From contig NZ_CAHJWX010000031.1 of the NCBI RefSeq assembly GCF_903643065.1, positions 1 through 10,108 on the forward strand: DNA of 10,108 bases, read 5' to 3'. The DNA comes from Sphingomonas bacterium (GTDB lineage Bacteria > Pseudomonadota > Alphaproteobacteria > Sphingomonadales > Sphingomonadaceae). The translations under genes and the position numbers were made by a program. How positions within the stretch are numbered: position 1 is the first letter of the stretch; every line of letters begins with the position of its first letter. Below are positions 5,981 through 10,108 of this stretch, piece by piece. The notes below the pieces were generated by a model, which worked only from the letters and a program-made list of their open reading frames with translations, did not search any database and was not told where the DNA came from.

Positions 5981-7339
5981 TCAGGCCGGCACCGCCGCGT
6001 CCATCTCGGGCGTCGATAGCGCGGAACCGGCGACCGACGCGCGCTGGCGGAATGGCTGCGGGCTCAGATAGGCGAGGCTGCGCCACAGCCACTCCAGCGG
6101 CCCCATCGCGAAGAAGCGCGTCCAGACATTGGCGGCGACGAGGCAGAACAGCGCCACCGCCGTCGCGACACCGGCCATCGCCGCCCAGCCCACCCGTCCC
6201 CACAGGCCAGGCCCCCAGGGCGCGAACAACACCCACATGCCGATGAACGTCTCCAGGAAATAGAGCGAGAACGCCGTCCGCCCCGCCGCGCGGAACGGCG
6301 CGAGCAGCGCGCGGCCGGAGACGGTCAGCATCAGCAGGTTGACGAGGCCGACATGGCCGATCCCCATCACCAGCCGCGCGCCTTCGTAGGTGACCCAGCC
6401 CAGATGGGGGATCAGATCGCGCGACACCTCGTCGTCCGCCGCGATCCACCGCAGCGGCACGGCGATGGCATAGGCGACGACCGCCAGGCCGAGATAGAAG
6501 CGCCGGCCGCGCCGCCCCTGGATCACCCCCCATTTCCACAGCGCGATGCCGATGCACATCGCGCAGAACGCGTCGGCGACGCCGTCGAGCAGCTGCGGGT
6601 AGATGAAGTTGACATAGCCGCCCCAGATGAAGGTCGCGTAAGCGACGAAGCCGTCGCGATGCGCGGCCGGCTCCATCCGATCGACCGCCGCCATCGACGG
6701 CGGCATCTGGCGGTTCGCGTTCCACGCCCGCCATTGAGTGTTGGCCAGCCGGTCCGCGGCGGTGAGCGGGCGATGGGCCGCGACCGCCGCCTCGACGGTC
6801 CGATGCCGCGCGAGCAGGTCCGCCCGGTCGGCATAGTGCAGCCCGCCCGTCACCACCTGCGCGAGCGCCATCAGGCTGCCGATCGCGACCAGTGCCTTGG
6901 GCCCCAGCCGGCGAAACGGGAACAGGAACAGCGCGGCGAGCGCGTAGACGTGGAGGATGTCGCCGGGCCACAGCATCGCGAACACGTCGAACATGCCAAA
7001 GGCGAGCAGCCACAAGGTGCGCCGGAAATACAGGTCGGCGACCGCGACGGGCCCCTGCGGATCGGCGATGCGGGTGGTGAGCACCATCAGCCCGGCCCCG
7101 AACAGGAATTGCAGCATGCAGCGCTGCGTCCCCTCCAGCACGACCTGGATCGCCGTCCAGGCGTGCGCGTCGGCGGAACTCCACCCGATCAGCACGGGGT
7201 CCCACATTCCCCGCATCACCGGCGCGGCCATGAACGGGATGTTCATGTAGAAGATGCCGAGGATCGCCAATCCGCGCAGGACATCGAGCACGTCGATCCG
7301 CGCTCCGCCCGTCACCGGCGCCAGTTCCATCCCCGCCAT
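5981..7339 (-). CDS. DUF418 (YeiB-type) multipass membrane protein
   Basis: A 452-residue polytopic inner-membrane protein. The N-terminus RIDVLDVLRGLAILGIFYMN (14-33) is the diagnostic opening of the YeiB/DUF418 group, in which a conserved Arg-Gly precedes the first helix. The C-terminal part has GRTAFSLYFLETFIGMWVLF and ends with the family-typical GPLEWLWRSLAYL. Several hydrophobic helices lie between. The function is not established for the family, which is distantly related to membrane acyltransferase-like proteins; transport or acyl transfer is speculative. I prefer the ATG at 7337-7339, because GGGGGAG lies 8 bases upstream. A GTG at 7346-7348 would add three residues, but that purine run would then overlap the start. 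It follows the S9 peptidase gene by 77 bases and precedes asd by 54, with no clear terminator. Confidence 0.9.
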   Translation of the reverse strand: MAGMELAPVTGGARIDVLDVLRGLAILGIFYMNIPFMAAPVMRGMWDPVLIGWSSADAHAWTAIQVVLEGTQRCMLQFLFGAGLMVLTTRIADPQGPVAVADLYFRRTLWLLAFGMFDVFAMLWPGDILHVYALAALFLFPFRRLGPKALVAIGSLMALAQVVTGGLHYADRADLLARHRTVEAAVAAHRPLTAADRLANTQWRAWNANRQMPPSMAAVDRMEPAAHRDGFVAYATFIWGGYVNFIYPQLLDGVADAFCAMCIGIALWKWGVIQGRRGRRFYLGLAVVAYAIAVPLRWIAADDEVSRDLIPHLGWVTYEGARLVMGIGHVGLVNLLMLTVSGRALLAPFRAAGRTAFSLYFLETFIGMWVLFAPWGPGLWGRVGWAAMAGVATAVALFCLVAANVWTRFFAMGPLEWLWRSLAYLSPQPFRQRASVAGSALSTPEMDAAVPA

Positions 7340-7416
7340 GTTCGCCACTCCCCCGAGTCAGGCGAAGATGACACGGATGTCGGCATCGCGCAAACCGGGT
7401 CTGGCAGGCGAACGGC

Positions 7417-9645
7417 TCAGGGCTGGGGCGGCGCCGGCTCCTTGTTGACGACGGTGCGGTCGAGGAAGTCGAGGATCGTACCCCAGAGATGCTCGCTCAC
7501 CGGCCCGCCGACGCGGTGGGTATAGCCGGGGTAGAACATCATCTCGAACGGGGTGTTCGTCTTCTGCATCTGTGCGGCGACCAGCGTCGAGTTGGTCAGG
7601 AACACGTTGTCGTCCGCCATGCCGTGGATCAGCAGCAGCGGATCGCGGATCCTCGACGAGTCCTCCACCGCCGCCGATGTCGCATAGCTCTTCGGGTCCC
7701 TGGCCGGATCGCCCAGATAGCGCTCGGTATAGTGCGTATCGTACAGCTGCCAGTCGGTGACGGGCGCGCCCGAGACCGCCGCCGCGTACACGCCGGGCGT
7801 CTTCTCCAGCATCTTGAGCGACATATAGCCGCCATAGGACCAGCCATAGGTGGCGATCTTCGCTCCATCCACGAAGGGCAGCGACTTCAGGTAGTTGGCG
7901 CCCGCGAGCTGGTCCGCCACCTCCACCGTGCCCATCGCATGATAGATCTGATCCTCAAACGCCTTGCCGCGATTGTACGAGCCGCGATTGTCGATCTGGA
8001 AGAAGATCCAGCCGCGATCGACCAGATATTGCGGCAAGGCGCCGCCCCAGGCGCGCGTTACCACCTGGCCGGTGCCGGGTCCGCCATAATGCTGAAAGAA
8101 CACGGGGTATTTCCTGCCCGGCTCCAGCGGCGGCGTGATCATCTCCCAGTGCAGCGTCGAGCCGTCGGCGGCCTTGATCGTACCGAATTTCGAGGGCTGA
8201 TGGCTGGCGAGGTACGGGTAGTAAGGGTGGCCGGCGACCACGGCGTTCTGGTTGATCCAGCTCAGCCGCTTGCCGCTGGTGTCGGCGAGATAGACCTGCG
8301 TCGGCTGCGCGGGATTGGAGCGCGACACGATCAGCTTGGTCGCGGCGCTGTTCATCGTCGCGCCGTTCGACCAGCCCGGCTCGGTCAGCCGCGTCAGCTG
8401 GCCCGGATGCGCGAGGTCGAGCGCATAAAGTTGCTGCTCCAGCACGTCGTCCTTGAGCCCGAGCAGGTAAACGCGGCCATGCGCCTCGTCGACCCCCGCC
8501 AGCCCGGTCACGACCCAAGGGCCTTTGGTCAGCTGCGTCCATTGGCCCTTGGCATAGCGGTACAGGTGCCCGTAGCCGTCGCGCTCGGAGCGCCAGATCA
8601 GGCTGCCATCCTTCATCAGCCGGTAATCGTCGGACAGGTTGATCCAGCTCCTGGCCCCCGCCCGCTCCGTGAACAACACGGTGGCGTGGCCGGTCGCCGG
8701 ATCGACGCGCAGCATGTCGAGCGTCTTCTGGTCGCGGCTCTCGCGCTGAACGAGCAGCGCCCCGCCGTCCGGCGTCCAGTCGACCCGGGCGAGGTAGATG
8801 TCCGGGTCGGACCCGAGGTCCACCTTCACCTGGCCCGTGCCGTCGGCGTTGACGACGTACAGCTCCACCAGCGCGTTCGGGGTGCCGGCGCCGGGATAGC
8901 GCTGCTGGTAGATGCTCGTCCCCGCCGCGCCGATCGAGGCGCGGGTCGCGACATGGACGGGCGCCTCATCGAACCGCTCCACCGCCAGCCGGCGGTCGTC
9001 GGGCGACCACCAATAGCCGGTGAAGCGATGCATCTCCTCCTGCGCGACGAACTCCGCCTCGCCCCAATGCACCGTCCCGGCGCCGCCCTGCGTGACCGCA
9101 TGGGCGGTGTCGCCGCCCAGCGGCTGCACGAACAGGTTCTGGTCGCGGACGAAGCCGACATAGCCGCCGCGCGGGGACACGGTCGGGTTGAGCGCCGCGC
9201 CGGTCAGCCGCCGCGCATGGCCATCCAGCGTCGCGAGGTACAGATCGCCGTCGAGCGGGACCAGGATCGACTTGCCGTCGGGCGCCCATTCATAGGTGAC
9301 GATGCCCTTGGCGCCGCCGACCCGCGCGCGCTCGCGCTGCATCTTCTCGGCCTCCGACAGCTCGGCGCCGGTGCCGACCTTCTTGGAGTCGACCAGCATC
9401 CGCTCCTGGCCGGTGCGGGTGTCGAGCGCCCACAAGTCCAGCCGCTCCTTCTCGTCGGCGCGCGGCTTGAGCGAGGTCAGCAGCGTGCCGTCGGGCGACA
9501 GCTTCACCGCGCGGGGCTGTTGCCCCGCCAGGTCCGGGTTGCCGAACACGCGCGCCAGCGTCAGGTCGCCGGGTTTCGTCGGCGTGTCAGCGGCCATCGC
9601 GATTCCCGCCCAGCCCAGCGCCACCATCGTTACCCATGCGCGCAT
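7417..9645 (-). CDS. Exported dipeptidyl-peptidase IV-like serine peptidase (family S9)
   Basis: A 742-residue precursor with a Sec signal peptide (about residues 1-19; hydrophobic core, then AMA before AD), so it is expected in the periplasm or outside the cell. Residues about 40-480 form the beta-propeller (DPPIV_N). It contains FVAQEEMHRFTGYWWSPD (199-216), whose Glu203-Glu204 correspond to the Glu pair that holds the peptide N-terminus in DPP4. The C-terminal alpha/beta-hydrolase domain (about 490-730) has HYGGPG (519-524, oxyanion Tyr520), the nucleophile motif GWSYGG with Ser603, HGMADDN with Asp678 as the probable catalytic acid, and His710 in YPGYTH. It should release N-terminal dipeptides, probably X-Pro, from peptides. 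GGGAG lies 9 bases upstream of the ATG at 9643-9645. All key residues are present. DPP4 versus a related S9B/S9C specificity cannot be settled here. Confidence 0.94.
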   Translation of the reverse strand: MRAWVTMVALGWAGIAMAADTPTKPGDLTLARVFGNPDLAGQQPRAVKLSPDGTLLTSLKPRADEKERLDLWALDTRTGQERMLVDSKKVGTGAELSEAEKMQRERARVGGAKGIVTYEWAPDGKSILVPLDGDLYLATLDGHARRLTGAALNPTVSPRGGYVGFVRDQNLFVQPLGGDTAHAVTQGGAGTVHWGEAEFVAQEEMHRFTGYWWSPDDRRLAVERFDEAPVHVATRASIGAAGTSIYQQRYPGAGTPNALVELYVVNADGTGQVKVDLGSDPDIYLARVDWTPDGGALLVQRESRDQKTLDMLRVDPATGHATVLFTERAGARSWINLSDDYRLMKDGSLIWRSERDGYGHLYRYAKGQWTQLTKGPWVVTGLAGVDEAHGRVYLLGLKDDVLEQQLYALDLAHPGQLTRLTEPGWSNGATMNSAATKLIVSRSNPAQPTQVYLADTSGKRLSWINQNAVVAGHPYYPYLASHQPSKFGTIKAADGSTLHWEMITPPLEPGRKYPVFFQHYGGPGTGQVVTRAWGGALPQYLVDRGWIFFQIDNRGSYNRGKAFEDQIYHAMGTVEVADQLAGANYLKSLPFVDGAKIATYGWSYGGYMSLKMLEKTPGVYAAAVSGAPVTDWQLYDTHYTERYLGDPARDPKSYATSAAVEDSSRIRDPLLLIHGMADDNVFLTNSTLVAAQMQKTNTPFEMMFYPGYTHRVGGPVSEHLWGTILDFLDRTVVNKEPAPPQP

Positions 9646-9674
9646 CCCAATCAGCTCCCGACGACCGTCGCCGG

Positions 9675-9704
9675 CTTATCGCGACGGGCGGCGCCGGCGT
9701 CCAG
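9675..9704 (-). promoter_or_regulatory. Tentative promoter for the S9 peptidase gene
   Basis: On the minus strand CTGGAC (9704-9699) and GATAAG (9680-9675) are 18 bases apart, about 30 bases upstream of the peptidase ATG. Both boxes match the consensus only partly. It is the most promoter-like pair in this GC-rich stretch, so it is given as a weak candidate. Confidence 0.25.
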
Positions 9705-9714
9705 TGTCGGTTGC

Positions 9715-9732
9715 CGGGAGATTACGCTCCCG
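9715..9732. promoter_or_regulatory. Small inverted repeat in the divergent intergenic region
   Basis: CGGGAG (9715-9720) and CTCCCG (9727-9732) form a perfect 6-bp inverted repeat around ATTACG. It lies in the 171-base gap between the divergent peptidase and 9817 genes. It directly abuts TTGACC (9733-9738), a -35-like box facing right; a matching -10 is unclear (GTTTAC at 9757-9762, 18 bases on, is poor). It could be an operator or chance in GC-rich DNA. Confidence 0.3.
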
Positions 9733-9816
9733 TTGACCGCGTCTTTACGCACGAGCGTTTACAGCCCCGGCGCAGACACCGAGCGCTGGCAACCCGCCGG
9801 CCAGGAACAGGGACGC

Positions 9817-10108
9817 ATGGCGGACACGCACCCACGCATCGCCTCGCCGGCCTGGGATCTCGTGATGCGGCTCGCGGCGGCGGACGGCGTCGCGACGCAC
9901 CCGTTCCATGCGCGCCTGCTGCACCGTCGCGTGCCGGCGCGCGACCTGGGCGACGCCATGCACGCGCTCTGCGCGGTGCACGGCCATCACCCCGACCTGA
10001 TCGAGATCGTCGCCGGGGACGTGCGCGACGGGGCCGCCGTCGCCCGTGCGCTGTTGCTGCCTGCCTCCGAGATCGCGCACACACTCCACAGCGGCTGGAC
10101 GGCGGGGT
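9817..10108 (+). CDS. N-terminal part of a histidine-rich protein of unknown function (3' end outside window)
   Basis: An ATG at 9817 opens a frame with no stop to the window edge (97 codons). The ATG is preceded by AGGAACAGGGA ending 3 bases before it, a good ribosome-binding site, and no in-frame start lies just upstream. The protein is soluble-looking, with no signal peptide or membrane helix. It is Ala/Arg-rich and has ten histidines in 97 residues, including THPFHARLLHRR (27-38) and CAVHGHHPDLIEIV (52-65). The single Cys52 sits close to three histidines. Alternating amphipathic helices (WDLVMRLAAADG, LGDAMHALCAVHG, AAVARALLLPASEIAHTL) suggest an all-helical fold. I do not recognise a family and assign no function. 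It diverges from the secreted peptidase gene. The coding call rests on the ribosome-binding site, the open frame and the coherent helical pattern. Confidence 0.7.
   Translation, partial: MADTHPRIASPAWDLVMRLAAADGVATHPFHARLLHRRVPARDLGDAMHALCAVHGHHPDLIEIVAGDVRDGAAVARALLLPASEIAHTLHSGWTAG

Noticed and set aside
5952..7205. Second minus-strand frame of 417 codons inside the DUF418 gene
   Set aside because: It is an out-of-frame read of the same DNA, dominated by Arg, Gly and Ala. The DUF418 frame has the recognisable N- and C-terminal motifs.
7340..7413. GTTCGCC (7340-7346) and GGCGAAC (7407-7413) inverted repeat between the DUF418 gene and the peptidase gene
   Set aside because: The arms are 7 bases with a 60-base loop, and such pairs are common by chance in GC-rich DNA. 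No terminator or attachment site structure supports it.
6353..7525. Plus-strand open frame of 390 codons opposite the DUF418 gene
   Set aside because: The product is rich in His, Arg, Gln and Asp with no domain or credible start, and the opposite strand carries clear membrane helices and family motifs.
1..10108. Frequent CGATCG / GCGATCGC palindromes across the window
   Set aside because: They fall mostly inside coding sequence at Ile/Asp/Arg codons and fit the codon bias. Without a genome background count, enrichment cannot be claimed.
1..10108. Search for CRISPR arrays, tRNA or rRNA genes, insertion sequences, integrases or riboswitch-like leaders
   Set aside because: No regularly spaced repeats, cloverleaf-like segments, transposase motifs or long structured leaders were seen. 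Intergenic gaps are all below about 175 bases.

Overview
The window is about 10 kb of very GC-rich, gene-dense DNA from a bacterial chromosome. GC-biased third codon positions, overlapping genes, and the protein families present (DPP4-like S9 peptidase, DUF418 membrane protein, FitA/VapC module, EmrAB-type efflux) suggest an alphaproteobacterium of the sphingomonad type. That placement is inferred from composition and gene style, not from a marker gene. There are no rRNA, tRNA, CRISPR, phage or insertion-sequence features that I can support.

Layout. Positions 1-275 hold the 3' end of a small membrane-anchored protein of unknown function, followed by a strong GC hairpin shared with a convergent alpha/beta hydrolase (313-1071, minus). 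Diverging from the hydrolase is a tightly overlapped three-gene plus-strand operon: a MarR regulator (1134-1577), an HlyD/EmrA membrane-fusion protein (1570-2643) and a 14-helix DHA2/EmrB drug transporter (2630-4222). This is a classic EmrRAB-like multidrug efflux arrangement without its own outer-membrane channel gene.

From 4227 to 9645 every gene is on the minus strand. In transcription order they are a secreted DPP4-like serine peptidase (9645-7417), a DUF418/YeiB-type membrane protein (7339-5981), aspartate-semialdehyde dehydrogenase asd (5926-4901), and a type II toxin-antitoxin pair: a FitA-like ribbon-helix-helix antitoxin (4869-4630) and a PIN-domain VapC toxin (4637-4227). The gaps are 77, 54 and 31 bases, with an 8-base overlap in the TA pair. 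Some co-transcription is possible, but the TA pair has its own convincing promoter carrying a 17-bp palindromic operator. The right edge (9817-10108) holds the 5' part of a histidine-rich protein of unknown function, divergent from the peptidase.

Most of this is ordinary housekeeping and accessory sequence. I do not see a clear undescribed system. The most interesting signals are regulatory. The antitoxin promoter appears to start transcription on the A of the ATG (a leaderless mRNA), with the palindrome between and overlapping the promoter boxes and the -35 box overlapping the asd stop codon. The MarR gene likewise has a palindrome straddling its start codon and no visible ribosome-binding site. 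The two uncharacterised partial proteins at the edges are worth completing from flanking sequence.
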